A stretch of DNA of 27,817 nucleotides from SIG636 sp045592105 (GCA_045592105.1 JAZNUB010000042.1:1-27817), one strand, 5' to 3'; positions 7,592-16,378 are shown, counted from the stretch's first letter. The notes: generated by a model not told the origin, from the letters alone. A program made the numbers and translations.

Positions 7592-8710
7592 ATGAAACGT
7601 TTATTATGTTTAATCTTGTCGGTTTTGGTTTTAACGTGTTCTTCGGTTAGTGTTGCAGCATCTAATAAAGCGGAGGATGCGTTTCCTTTTAAGCGGATGG
7701 CTCTTTTAAGCGTGTTATCATCTGCGGAAGGTAGCTATATAAACCATTTTGTTCTACGTCCTGTTATTACATACACAGATAACAGCGGCTCTGCAAAAGG
7801 GGCTTTGTTTGATGCTGTTATCTTTGATTGCGGTACAACACCCAAAACCCCTGTTGAGGCTGAAAACTTTATAGTTTCTTTGTTTAAGGAGGGTATAAAC
7901 CTTTCGGCGGCAGAAAGTGTTGTTGCGGATTTAAAGGGTGGTGGTTATGCTTCAAAAGATTATAAGTATCCCATCTTTGTTTCGTTGCCGTATTACTATG
8001 GCGCGTTTGAAACTATGGAAGATCGCAGTATTTTCTGCACGTATTTTATGACAACCTTGTGTTCCGTTTTTGATAAAGCAGAATTTGAGCATATTTATTT
8101 GGCAGGTATTTCTTTCAGCATAGACTATGATGCTGTGCCCGATTTTCGCTCAGAATGTGCTAAGGTTGTTGCTGATGCTAAGTTGCTATCCGTTGCGTTT
8201 ACAACCATCGGTGGCACAATAACAACAGATGCTTGCTTTACCGCTAATGAGAATCTAAACAGAAGGTTTTCGCTTGCCGAAAGTTATACTGGGGCGACTA
8301 TGCGGCTTAACGGTGTTCCTTACAACGATGATGCTGCTCCTCTTACAGAGCTTGAGCACGATTTTTCCAAGTTTAAAGCTTCGGCTATAAAAAACAAACC
8401 CGTAGTTTTTACTTTTAACGCTTTTAATGACGTTTATGATTGCGCTTCTGCCTTGGAGGAGACTGTTCCTAATAAAAAAGCGCGCGCCGCGTATGATTTG
8501 ATATCAGAGATAGTTGAATATGACGGACACGAGCCTGAGGCGGAGGTTTCTGAAATCTCAGAGATAAGCGATGACGTCGAGGAAAACGAAGGGCGAGTTG
8601 CAAAGGGTGCCGAGTATTGGATTTATGCGGCTGTGGCACTTTTGTCTGTTGCGTGCATCGCCTATGTTGTATTCGTGCTTGTGAAAAAAGGAAGAAATAA
8701 TGTCAAATAG
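7592..8710 (+). CDS. Secreted, membrane-anchored protein, divergent DUF4855-like
   Basis: The 372 residues begin with a signal peptide (about 1-23, ending SVAAS) and finish with an acidic linker (about 315-335), one transmembrane helix (about 344-365) and a basic tail, giving an extracellular domain tethered by its C-terminus. The order of motifs resembles DUF4855 as remembered: LFDAVIF near residue 71, an LF-x-EGINL-x-A-x-E helix near residue 100, a SLPYYYGAF strand near residue 132 and LAGISFSID near residue 169. DUF4855 has no well-established biochemical role, so no function is assigned. GGTGG (7581-7585) precedes the ATG by 6 nt. It overlaps the next gene by 11 bases and opens the seven-gene run. 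Confidence 0.6.
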   Translation: MKRLLCLILSVLVLTCSSVSVAASNKAEDAFPFKRMALLSVLSSAEGSYINHFVLRPVITYTDNSGSAKGALFDAVIFDCGTTPKTPVEAENFIVSLFKEGINLSAAESVVADLKGGGYASKDYKYPIFVSLPYYYGAFETMEDRSIFCTYFMTTLCSVFDKAEFEHIYLAGISFSIDYDAVPDFRSECAKVVADAKLLSVAFTTIGGTITTDACFTANENLNRRFSLAESYTGATMRLNGVPYNDDAAPLTELEHDFSKFKASAIKNKPVVFTFNAFNDVYDCASALEETVPNKKARAAYDLISEIVEYDGHEPEAEVSEISEISDDVEENEGRVAKGAEYWIYAAVALLSVACIAYVVFVLVKKGRNNVK

Positions 8711-9341
8711 CAACGGTATTAACAGCAAGAAGATATTAAAAAAAATTATCGTTAGTATTATTATAGTTTTTGCGGTGTTGTTAGCAATATTGGCTGTGTT
8801 ATACGCTTTATCTGCGTTTATCAACAGAAATAAGCTTGACTATACCGAAAAACAAGACGGTATCTATTATTTTTCTGCGGATTATGAAGCAAACCCGCTT
8901 GATGATGTGGTTTACGCCGCTAAGGATAAACAGGTGTTTTTTACAAGCCATACAGGCTTTGGTGAGTATCTTTCCGATGCGGACGGTGAGCTTACAACTG
9001 TTCGAGGGCTGATGTATAACTATTTCGATGCACTAAAAACGGGCAACGCAGATAAGCATAAAGCGTTACTTTCGGATGAGTATAAAAGCAATTTCATTGT
9101 TCAAGACAAGTATACTCCTCAAAAGGTGTACGATATAAGCGTTAGCTTTTTATCCGGTGACAGTAACGACGGTGTATATTTGGAAAAATATAGTGTAACG
9201 TATAAAATTTATAAAAATGATGGTACTTATAGGGCAGATGTTGGCTCTGATATATCAAAAACTATGGTTTTTGAGGTTGTTAATCAAGGAAACAAGGCTT
9301 TGATTAATTCGATTGTTGCAAATATAAGCAAAGGAGATTAA
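8700..9341 (+). CDS. Membrane-anchored extracytoplasmic protein of unknown family
   Basis: I do not recognise this 213-residue protein. A short basic N-terminus is followed by a hydrophobic helix at about residues 15-40, then a soluble domain expected outside the membrane. The middle (about 100-120) reads YFDALKTGNADKHKALLSDE, resembling the first helices of NTF2-like or lumazine-binding folds in which a helix pair caps a curved sheet; this is only a pattern impression. The start overlaps the end of the DUF4855-like gene by 11 bases and is preceded by AGGAAG (8689-8694). The two proteins are probably translated together and could act at the cell surface as a pair. Confidence 0.7.
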   Translation: MSNSNGINSKKILKKIIVSIIIVFAVLLAILAVLYALSAFINRNKLDYTEKQDGIYYFSADYEANPLDDVVYAAKDKQVFFTSHTGFGEYLSDADGELTTVRGLMYNYFDALKTGNADKHKALLSDEYKSNFIVQDKYTPQKVYDISVSFLSGDSNDGVYLEKYSVTYKIYKNDGTYRADVGSDISKTMVFEVVNQGNKALINSIVANISKGD

Positions 9342-9343
9342 CC

Positions 9344-10303
9344 ATGGAATTTGTTAACCCCTGCGATTATATCAAGGAATGCGTTGATATTTGGAACAGC
9401 TATGTTGAAACAAAAGATGTTGTTTTTAAGCCTATAATAGAAGAAAGGTTTGAAAAATTGTTTCTTGGCGAAAAAAGCTACGAACAGGTTTTGGTAGGTA
9501 TAAGGGACGACAAGGGCATAGCTGCGTACGGCTTTGCTAATTTTGTAAAAGGAGCTATCGCTGCGTATATAACGTACATCGGTGTTCGCAAGGATTGTAC
9601 GCGAAAAGGCTTGGGGAAAGCTGTGTTGCTGTCACTTGAAGAAAAGCTTCAAGCAGCCAACCCTTTACTTGAAAAAATAGAGCTTGTGTTTTATAATCCG
9701 TGTCAGCTTTCTTGGTTTATACCGGGCGCCGCTCCGCATGACCATCCGGGCGTTCCTGGCGTTGATATGAACAGCGCGGCGTACTCGTTTTTTGCTAAAA
9801 ACGGCTATGTTGATTACGCTATCCAAAATGCATACTATCTGCCGCTTGAAAAATATGAGTACCCTACCGATATTGCGGCCCGTATAGAAGCGTTAAAGGA
9901 AAAGGGTATTGATATTTGTTATTACGACAACAATAAGAATTTTGGCTTTCCTGAATTTTTTGATAATATTAAGAATGAGGGCTGGCGCAAACAGGTGCTA
10001 TCACAGTTGGATAAGGATATCGTTATCGCTTCCGATGGTGGCAAGGTTGTTGGCTACACGGGGCCTTTAACCGTTTCTAACGAAGGAAGAGGGATGTTTT
10101 GCGGTATAGGTGTGCATACAGAGTATAGACAGCACGGTATAGGCAAGCTTCTTTTTGCATCGCTTTGTAAGGGGCTTTCCGAAAAAGGGGCTGGCTATAT
10201 GTCTTTGTTTACAGGCACTAACAATCCCGCAAGGAAAATATATGAAGGCGCAGGATTTGGCATAGTACGCACTTTTGCCGATATGCGTAAGGTGATGCTT
10301 TGA
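9344..10303 (+). CDS. Double-domain GNAT N-acetyltransferase
   Basis: The 319 residues contain two GNAT modules. The first (about 1-155) has RKDCTRKGLGKAVL, and the second (about 180-319) has HTEYRQHGIGKLLF. These match the acetyl-CoA pyrophosphate-binding motif R/Q-x-x-G-x-G/A. The second module ends with the usual NPARKIYEGAGF region. Tandem GNATs often have one catalytic and one structural lobe; the acceptor substrate is unknown. AAGGAG (9331-9336) lies 7 nt before the ATG, only 2 nt after the previous stop. The 3-prime end overlaps the glycosyltransferase start by four bases (TTGA), so the genes are coupled. Confidence 0.85.
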   Translation: MEFVNPCDYIKECVDIWNSYVETKDVVFKPIIEERFEKLFLGEKSYEQVLVGIRDDKGIAAYGFANFVKGAIAAYITYIGVRKDCTRKGLGKAVLLSLEEKLQAANPLLEKIELVFYNPCQLSWFIPGAAPHDHPGVPGVDMNSAAYSFFAKNGYVDYAIQNAYYLPLEKYEYPTDIAARIEALKEKGIDICYYDNNKNFGFPEFFDNIKNEGWRKQVLSQLDKDIVIASDGGKVVGYTGPLTVSNEGRGMFCGIGVHTEYRQHGIGKLLFASLCKGLSEKGAGYMSLFTGTNNPARKIYEGAGFGIVRTFADMRKVML

Positions 10304-11226
10304 AAGCTCCGCTTGTATCAATAATAATGCCTGTTTATAACGGAGCCAAATATCTTGGTGAAGCAATAAACAGCGCGCTTGCACAGACATATAAAAACGT
10401 TGAAGTAATAGTGGTTAACGATGGGTCTGATGATGGCGGTGCTACTGCCGCCGTTATTGAATCGTTTGGTAATAGGATTATAGCTTTGCATAAAGAAAAC
10501 GGTGGTGTTTCCTCCGCGCTTAATCTTGGTGTTTCGAAGATGCGCGGGGAATATTTTGCGTGGCTTTCCCACGATGATGTTCTGCTTCCCGATTATCTTG
10601 AAAAACAGATCGAGTTTTTAAACAAAAACCATATTACCGATAATAACACTATAGTTTCTTGCCAGGTTGGGTTGATGGATGCAAGCGGAAAATCTCTTTA
10701 CAGGCCGTATAAGCCAATGCTTGGTAAAAAAAGCGGTAACGAAGTTTACGAATATCTGCTTTCGGGGGGCAATATTTGCTATTGCACTATGCTTATCCCG
10801 CGGGAGTGTATGGAAAAGGTTCCGCCGTTTAATACAAAGTTTAAGTATGTGCAGGACAAGCTTTATTGGAAATCGCTTGCAAAATCGGGTGTTAGTTTTT
10901 GGTTTTATGAAGAAAAGCTGTGTCTTTTAAGAACCTATAAGGGGCAGCTTTCCGAAAAGTTAAAGCCTATTTATAAAAAAGAAATGTATGAGTATCTTTT
11001 ACCCGATATTAACGAGATAAAAAAGCATTATAATGCCGCTTTGATAACAAGTATGCTTTTATATGCTTCAAAGCGCAAGCTTGACAGCGTTAAAAACGAG
11101 ATGAAGGCTATTTTAAAAGAGCATGGGGACTATACCTTTAAGCTTCGTGTAAAATGCTTTTATATTAGGAAAAAGTATCTTGCGCGTATGCTTATTAAAA
11201 AGCTTTACCTGTTAGGCAGGGGATGA
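10300..11226 (+). CDS. Glycosyltransferase family 2
   Basis: This 308-residue protein transfers a sugar from a nucleotide donor. The N-terminal GT-A domain shows VSIIMPVYNG near residue 5, VVNDGSDDG near residue 43 and the metal-binding acidic pair in SHDD (Asp92-Asp93), as expected for GT2. The C-terminal 80 residues are basic and helical with no transmembrane segment, so it is probably a peripheral cytoplasmic enzyme acting on a lipid-linked or surface glycan. TTG is the start: AAGGTG (10289-10294) lies 5 nt before it and no better codon is nearby. It overlaps the GNAT stop by four bases. The acceptor cannot be named. Confidence 0.88.
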   Translation: MKAPLVSIIMPVYNGAKYLGEAINSALAQTYKNVEVIVVNDGSDDGGATAAVIESFGNRIIALHKENGGVSSALNLGVSKMRGEYFAWLSHDDVLLPDYLEKQIEFLNKNHITDNNTIVSCQVGLMDASGKSLYRPYKPMLGKKSGNEVYEYLLSGGNICYCTMLIPRECMEKVPPFNTKFKYVQDKLYWKSLAKSGVSFWFYEEKLCLLRTYKGQLSEKLKPIYKKEMYEYLLPDINEIKKHYNAALITSMLLYASKRKLDSVKNEMKAILKEHGDYTFKLRVKCFYIRKKYLARMLIKKLYLLGRG

Positions 11227-11228
11227 TT

Positions 11229-11486
11229 ATGCTTTACTATTTTATTGCAATTTCCGTATTTGCTGTTGTTATTTGTGTTTACGATAAGCTTGCCGCAAAG
11301 CTTAAGCTTCGCCGTGTTAGAGAGGCTTTTCTGTTTTTTGTTTCGTTTATAGGCGGAGCGTTAGCGATGTATATAACTATGCTTGTTATAAGGCACAAAA
11401 CGCGGCATATAAGCTTTATGGTTGGTATGCCATTGATGGTTGTTTTACATATTATTGTTCAAATTGTAATTTGTGTGTTTTTTTAG
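11229..11486 (+). CDS. DUF1294 small membrane protein
   Basis: This protein of about 85 residues has an N-terminal hydrophobic helix, the signature YDKLAAK, a basic patch LRRVRE, a glycine-containing helix with FIGGALAMY and then IRHKTRHISF, followed by a last hydrophobic helix. This order (YDK, then R-E, GG, RHKT) is the DUF1294 pattern. The family is widespread and has no known function. ATG 11229 is chosen over ATG 11223 because AGGGG (11218-11222) then lies 6 nt upstream rather than touching the start. It starts 2 nt after the glycosyltransferase stop. Confidence 0.8.
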   Translation: MLYYFIAISVFAVVICVYDKLAAKLKLRRVREAFLFFVSFIGGALAMYITMLVIRHKTRHISFMVGMPLMVVLHIIVQIVICVFF

Positions 11487-11497
11487 TGGGAGGGCGT

Positions 11498-13546
11498 ATG
11501 GCGTTAAAAAAGTGCGAGCTTTTGGCACCTGCTGGCAGTATAGATGCTTTGAAAGCGGCTGTTTACGCGGGTGCAGATGCTGTTTATTTTGGCGGTGGAA
11601 GCTTTAACGCGCGCGCCTTTGCTAAAAATTTTAACGATGAAGAGCTAAAAACGGCTTTTGATATATGCCGCAGTTTTGGCGTTAAAGCGTATATAGTGCT
11701 AAATACGGTTTTAACCGATAGGGAAATACCCAAGGCATTAGAGTTTGTTGCCAAGCTTGAAAGTAACTATAAACCGAACGCGTATATCGTGCAGGATATA
11801 GGCTTGATTACGCAGTTGAAAAAAGCGTACCCAAATATACCGCTTCACGCTTCCACACAGATGCAGCTTCACTCCTCGCTTTCTGCAAACGAGGCAAAAA
11901 AGCTAGGTCTGGAGCGTATTGTGTTTGCACGCGAGCTTTCAAAAGAAGATATAAAAAAAGCATCATCCTGTGGGGTAGAAACAGAGATTTTTGTACACGG
12001 TGCTGTTTGCGTTTGCCAAAGCGGTGGATGCTTGATGTCCTCTTTTATAGGCGGTAGAAGCGGTAATCGTGGACGGTGTGCCCAACCTTGCCGCCAAAGC
12101 TACAACGGCGCATATCCATTGTCTTTAAAAGATATGTGCTATGCTTCGCATATACCCGAGATATGCGCTATGGGCGTTGATTGCTTAAAAATTGAAGGGC
12201 GTATGAAATCGCCTGAATATGTGTACGAAACCGTTTCCGTTTACCGCACGCTGCTTGACGAGTGCAGGGCGGCAACCAATGCAGAGCTAAACAGGCTTTC
12301 TGCCGCTTTTTCGCGTAGCGGGTTTTCGGATGGCTATTATGTAGGAAAAAAGAGCAAAGCTATGTTCGGCATCAGAACGGAAACGGATAAAGAGATAAGC
12401 CGTTCACAAAACGTTGTTATTAAAGAGAGAAAAATCCCCGTTTCACTGTTTGCTGAGTTTAGGGCGGGGAAAGAGGTATTTGTGCGTGCTTCTGCCGCGG
12501 GATATACAGCACAGCTATATGGCCCAAAGCCGTTCGAAGCCATAAACCAACCGCTAAGCAAAGAGAGCTTGAGTGCAAGGCTGTGCAAAACGGGCGATAC
12601 GCTTTTTTCCGTTGCCCAATGCGAGATAATACTTGACGATGATATAATGCTTCCTATATCGGCTATCAACGCTTTAAGGCGCGATGTGCTTAATGAATTG
12701 CAATGCGCGATTATTGAAGGCAACACTCCTAAACGCTCAATTTGTGCTGAAAACGTTGATAACGAAACGGATAGCACCCCTTTTAGCGGAAAGCCGCTTT
12801 GGGTTGCACGTTTTGATGGGCAAATGCCTTCAAAAGCCGTTTTAAACGAGGCTTTACGGGTGTGTGACCGTGTTGATTTGCCTATATGGCATAAGCTACC
12901 ACCTGATATTGATGTTTCAAAAATTTCTTTGATATTGCCAAGAACGGTTTTTGACAGTGATACCGATAATATCAAAATGCTAATTGCCGGTGTGAAAGAG
13001 CGCGGCATTAATCAGCTTACAGTTCCTAATATAGGTATGCTTTCGCTGTGCGAAGGGTTCATCCTTCACGGTGATTATACGTTAAACGTTACCAACGCCG
13101 ATAGCGCAAAGGCTCTTATAAAGCTTGGGTTTAACAGTGTAACCGTTTCACCTGAGGTTGTGCCCGATTCAATAGTAAAAAGCGTTGGTGCGGCAGAATA
13201 CATAGTTTACGGCAAAGCACCGCTTATGCATACCGAAACCTGTATTATCAGCAACATCACTCCCTGTAAAAAGGATGGGCCTTGCACCGCGGCTTTAAAG
13301 GATAAAACAGGTGCGGTGTTCCCTATAATGAGAGAATATAAGCATAGAAACATTATTTACAATTCCGTTCCAACGTATTTGCTGGACAAAACCGAAAAGC
13401 TTAATGGTGTTTTTGCCTTCGTTTTGTATTTCACAAATGAGAGCGATAATGAAGCTTTAAGCGTGTTGGAAGCACGCAAAAACGGTACCGCGTATAACGC
13501 TCCGTTCACAAGGGCGGCGTTTAAGCGCGGTAAAGAGGTGTTTTGA
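11498..13546 (+). CDS. Peptidase U32 family protein with DUF3656 domain (RlhA-like)
   Basis: The 682 residues open with the U32 barrel: LLAPAGS near residue 8, AGADAVYFGG near residue 24 and a conserved HGAVC. Cysteines 171, 178, 194 and 198 in the SGGC and GRCAQPC region match the four that hold an iron-sulfur cluster in characterised members (UbiU/UbiV, TrhP). CLKIEGRMKS follows. The second half (from about 290) resembles DUF3656, found in the 23S rRNA hydroxylation protein RlhA. Proteins of this subfamily act in RNA hydroxylation rather than proteolysis; this copy is a candidate rRNA or tRNA modification enzyme. ATG 11498 follows GGAGG (11489-11493). The stop overlaps the next start by one base. 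Confidence 0.85.
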   Translation: MALKKCELLAPAGSIDALKAAVYAGADAVYFGGGSFNARAFAKNFNDEELKTAFDICRSFGVKAYIVLNTVLTDREIPKALEFVAKLESNYKPNAYIVQDIGLITQLKKAYPNIPLHASTQMQLHSSLSANEAKKLGLERIVFARELSKEDIKKASSCGVETEIFVHGAVCVCQSGGCLMSSFIGGRSGNRGRCAQPCRQSYNGAYPLSLKDMCYASHIPEICAMGVDCLKIEGRMKSPEYVYETVSVYRTLLDECRAATNAELNRLSAAFSRSGFSDGYYVGKKSKAMFGIRTETDKEISRSQNVVIKERKIPVSLFAEFRAGKEVFVRASAAGYTAQLYGPKPFEAINQPLSKESLSARLCKTGDTLFSVAQCEIILDDDIMLPISAINALRRDVLNELQCAIIEGNTPKRSICAENVDNETDSTPFSGKPLWVARFDGQMPSKAVLNEALRVCDRVDLPIWHKLPPDIDVSKISLILPRTVFDSDTDNIKMLIAGVKERGINQLTVPNIGMLSLCEGFILHGDYTLNVTNADSAKALIKLGFNSVTVSPEVVPDSIVKSVGAAEYIVYGKAPLMHTETCIISNITPCKKDGPCTAALKDKTGAVFPIMREYKHRNIIYNSVPTYLLDKTEKLNGVFAFVLYFTNESDNEALSVLEARKNGTAYNAPFTRAAFKRGKEVF

Positions 13547-14412
13547 TGAAAGAGATTTGCTTTATCGGCCTTGGCGGATACAGCGTTTTTATGTCTGTTG
13601 ACCATTTTAATATGGTGGGTGAAACCGTTAGTGCGGATAGCTTTTATGCCGAACCCGGAGGAAAAGGCTATAACCAAGCCGTTGCCGCGGCAAGGCTTGG
13701 GGGATGCTGTTCCTTTGTTGGTGCGTTTGGTGCGGACGATGCCGCAAAGCTGTGCTTGGACTATTTAGCCGAAGAGGGCATACAAGGCATACCGATCTAT
13801 AAAAATAGTTCATCTGCATACGCGTGCATTTTAACCGACAAAAGCGGCGAAAACCGTGTTACCGTATATGGCGGTGCGGCATCGGAGCTAAGCGGAGAGG
13901 ATATCTACGCCATAGAGGATAAAATAAAAACGGCATCTGCTATCGTTTTACAAAACGAGGTATCGCTCTCAGCAAACCGTGCCGCTTGCGATATTGCTGA
14001 AAAGCACGGCGTTATGCTTATTATCAATCCTGCGCCTGCTGTGAATTATGATATCAAGCTATTACAAAAAGCTTTTGTAATAACTCCTAACGAGCATGAA
14101 GCAAAAGCAATTTTTGGCACTGATTGGGAAAACGGAATGAAGCGTGCAGGTATTAAGCGCGCCGTTGTAACTATGGGCGCAAACGGCTGTGCTGTTTATG
14201 AAAACGGAGAGGTTGCATATATACCGGCGGCAAAAGCGCAGGCTGTGGATACAACGGGCGCAGGCGATTGCTTTACAGGCGCGCTTTGTGTTAAGATTTT
14301 AGAAGGGGATACACTAACGGATGCGGCAAAATTTGCAACCAAGGCGGCGGCTTTGTCTGTTGGCAGGCGTTTTGCGGTAAAAGCTATGCCAAGGCTTGAA
14401 GAAATACAATAA
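13546..14412 (+). CDS. PfkB-family carbohydrate kinase (ribokinase-like)
   Basis: This 288-residue sugar kinase has the first PfkB signature, PGGKGYNQA, near residue 37 and the second, DTTGAGDCF, with catalytic base Asp241. NEHEA near residue 184 and VTMGANG near residue 208 also match ribokinase. It would phosphorylate a pentose or related sugar or nucleoside with ATP; ribose is likely but not proven, so no symbol is given. The length is slightly below the ribokinase norm (about 300-310). ATG 13546 shares one base with the U32 stop (TGATG), with GAGGTG (13535-13540) upstream. No sugar transporter is encoded nearby. It is the last gene of the seven-gene run; no clear terminator follows. Confidence 0.85.
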   Translation: MKEICFIGLGGYSVFMSVDHFNMVGETVSADSFYAEPGGKGYNQAVAAARLGGCCSFVGAFGADDAAKLCLDYLAEEGIQGIPIYKNSSSAYACILTDKSGENRVTVYGGAASELSGEDIYAIEDKIKTASAIVLQNEVSLSANRAACDIAEKHGVMLIINPAPAVNYDIKLLQKAFVITPNEHEAKAIFGTDWENGMKRAGIKRAVVTMGANGCAVYENGEVAYIPAAKAQAVDTTGAGDCFTGALCVKILEGDTLTDAAKFATKAAALSVGRRFAVKAMPRLEEIQ

Positions 14413-14448
14413 AAAAGCGTATTTTTACAATAAATAACAAAACATCTA

Positions 14449-14477
14449 TTGCAAAAGCAAAAAAAGAGTGTTATTAT
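14449..14477 (+). promoter_or_regulatory. Promoter of the SIS-domain gene
   Basis: TTGCAA (14449-14454) and TATTAT (14472-14477) are separated by 17 nt, with TGT immediately before the -10 (extended -10). It lies in the 119-nt gap after the PfkB kinase, so the SIS gene can be transcribed alone. Confidence 0.65.
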
Positions 14478-14531
14478 ATAAGTTAAGCAAATCTGTATTA
14501 ATAATATTGAATACGAAAGGGGTATTCTATT

Positions 14532-16319
14532 TTGGAGTACAAGAAGATTACTAATTACAAAGAGGCTGCTAAAGACTTTATCGAGAATGAAAAACAGTTT
14601 CATCTTGGCGTAATTCCTACAGAGCAGTCTAACCCTCGCACAAGAAATCTTAGCGCCACCATCGCAAGAGACACTTCTGAAGGTATCAAGATGATCCTTT
14701 CTGCAGACCTTGATATTGGCGATGTTGCCGCTAAAGCATTTGAAACCGAAAACTTTAAGGATTTGGTTAAGGACATTAAGCGCGTTATGGATGAAAGAAA
14801 GCAGTTCGTTTTCTCCAGCGTTGGCGCATCCGGCAGAATGGCTATCCAGCTTGACGGTGCATGGCGTTTGTTCTGGACCTCTCTTGTTGATAAGATTCCT
14901 GCAAAGCGTAAGGAATTTCTTGAAATCTGTGAATGCTGCAACAGCTTTACCACAGGTGGTGATAGGGCGCTTGTTCGCTCCGTTGAAAACTTTGAGGACT
15001 TTATGACCTTTGGTGCGCGCCAGGTTGTTGATGCAGGCATCGGTGAAGGGGACGTTCTTATCGGTCTTGCAGAATGTGGTCTTTCCGCAAGTATAAACGG
15101 CTCTGTTATCGAAGCTGATAAGCGCGGTTGCACAACCTACTATTTGTACTGCAATCCCAAGGAAATCCTTTGTGAGCACCTTGAAAGAGTTCGTATGGTA
15201 TTTGCTCGCCCCAACATTAAGCCCATAAGCATTTTCGTTGGTAATATGGCGGTTTCCGGCTCTACCAGAATGCAGGTTACTACCGTTGAGCTTCTTACCG
15301 CAGGCGCAGCCCTTGAAATAGCTGCAGGTCAGTGGCTTAAAGAAAATCTTACTGAAGACGAGTTTAAGGTTGTTGGCACACCTTGCCTTACCGCACAGGA
15401 ATATGCAGAACAGTTCAAAAAGCTTCGTGATGCTCTTTCCTCCGGTGATGCACTTGCAGGTCTTACCAAGGCTGTTGAGCTTGAAACTGCAACCTATAAG
15501 GCAAACGGTCTTGTTACATATCTTACACATGACTATTTGCTTGATATAATGACCGATACTACTGAAAGACAGCCTACCTTTACCTTGCCTCCTTTCAGAA
15601 AGTTTGCTGATAAGACAAGTGCTGTAAGCTGGGCATACGTTAAGGATCCCCTTTATCCCAACGAAGTTGCATGGCAGCATGTTTTCAGACGTCCTATAAA
15701 GGGTCTTGATTGGACTGTTGAGGATTACAAGGAAATGCAGGCTACTCAGGCTATTATCGACAATCCTCCTTCCGTTGGTTCCGAAGAGGTTGAGCAGTAT
15801 TGCATCGGTAACGAGGAAGACGATTCTCGTTACAGCCGCACACCCTCTAACCTTATCCTTATGGATATAAACGGCTCCGCTAACAAGGATGCTATCGCTT
15901 GGTACAACGATAATCTTCCTAAGTATGGCGGTGGCACTGCGATCAGAATAGGCCGTATCCCCGAAGGTAAGATAGCAGAGAACGAAATTTACATCCCTGT
16001 TGACGTTACTAAAACTTGCACCGAGCTTCTTTCTCACCTTATGATTAAGCTCACCTTCAACCTTCTTTCCACCGCTACTATGGCAAAGATGGGTAAGGTA
16101 TGGTCCAACTGGATGATTCAGGTTCTTCCCACCAACAAGAAGCTTATAGATAGAAGCGTTCGCGTTATAGCAGAGCTTGCAGGTATTGATTATCAAACCG
16201 CTTGTGAAGAATTCTTTATCTCTTATCTTAACAGAAAGCCCGAGGACGAATACAGAGAATCTTATGTTGTTGAAACACTTAAGAGGCTTGGCTTCGACCC
16301 TAACGCTGACATTAAATAG
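14532..16319 (+). CDS. Two-lobed SIS-domain protein related to MurQ and GCKR
   Basis: The 595 residues hold a sugar-isomerase (SIS) fold related to MurNAc-6-phosphate etherase MurQ: GASGR (98-102), AGIGEGDVLIGLAECG near residue 170 and SGSTRM (242-247). The terminal MurQ signature, LLSTATM then GKVWSNWM, appears only near residues 510-525. About 220 extra residues therefore lie between parts that are contiguous in MurQ (about 300 residues). The size and plan recall the glucokinase regulatory protein GCKR (about 625 residues, two SIS lobes). Where MurQ has a catalytic Glu after the LDA motif, this protein has Trp111 by eye alignment, so etherase activity is doubtful. TTG is the start, with AAAGGGG 9 nt upstream. 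ATC and CAG codons are favoured more than in neighbours, suggesting strong expression. Confidence 0.75.
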   Translation: MEYKKITNYKEAAKDFIENEKQFHLGVIPTEQSNPRTRNLSATIARDTSEGIKMILSADLDIGDVAAKAFETENFKDLVKDIKRVMDERKQFVFSSVGASGRMAIQLDGAWRLFWTSLVDKIPAKRKEFLEICECCNSFTTGGDRALVRSVENFEDFMTFGARQVVDAGIGEGDVLIGLAECGLSASINGSVIEADKRGCTTYYLYCNPKEILCEHLERVRMVFARPNIKPISIFVGNMAVSGSTRMQVTTVELLTAGAALEIAAGQWLKENLTEDEFKVVGTPCLTAQEYAEQFKKLRDALSSGDALAGLTKAVELETATYKANGLVTYLTHDYLLDIMTDTTERQPTFTLPPFRKFADKTSAVSWAYVKDPLYPNEVAWQHVFRRPIKGLDWTVEDYKEMQATQAIIDNPPSVGSEEVEQYCIGNEEDDSRYSRTPSNLILMDINGSANKDAIAWYNDNLPKYGGGTAIRIGRIPEGKIAENEIYIPVDVTKTCTELLSHLMIKLTFNLLSTATMAKMGKVWSNWMIQVLPTNKKLIDRSVRVIAELAGIDYQTACEEFFISYLNRKPEDEYRESYVVETLKRLGFDPNADIK

Positions 16320-16338
16320 TACCTTTTATAAAATGACA

Positions 16339-16378
16339 CCCCAAATGCAAATCATAATGCATTTGGGGCAACCTTTTC
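16339..16378 (+). terminator. Intrinsic terminator after the SIS gene
   Basis: A 10-bp stem, CCCCAAATGC (16339-16348) with GCATTTGGGG (16359-16368), encloses a 10-nt loop and is followed by a T-rich but interrupted tract. It lies 19 nt past the stop codon. Confidence 0.7.

Noticed and set aside
14196..16196. A 666-codon open frame on the minus strand, antisense to the SIS gene
   Set aside because: The product is cysteine- and lysine-rich with no recognisable motif, no suitable ribosome binding site was seen, and the plus-strand frame has clear SIS signatures. It is a chance consequence of codon choice in the sense gene.
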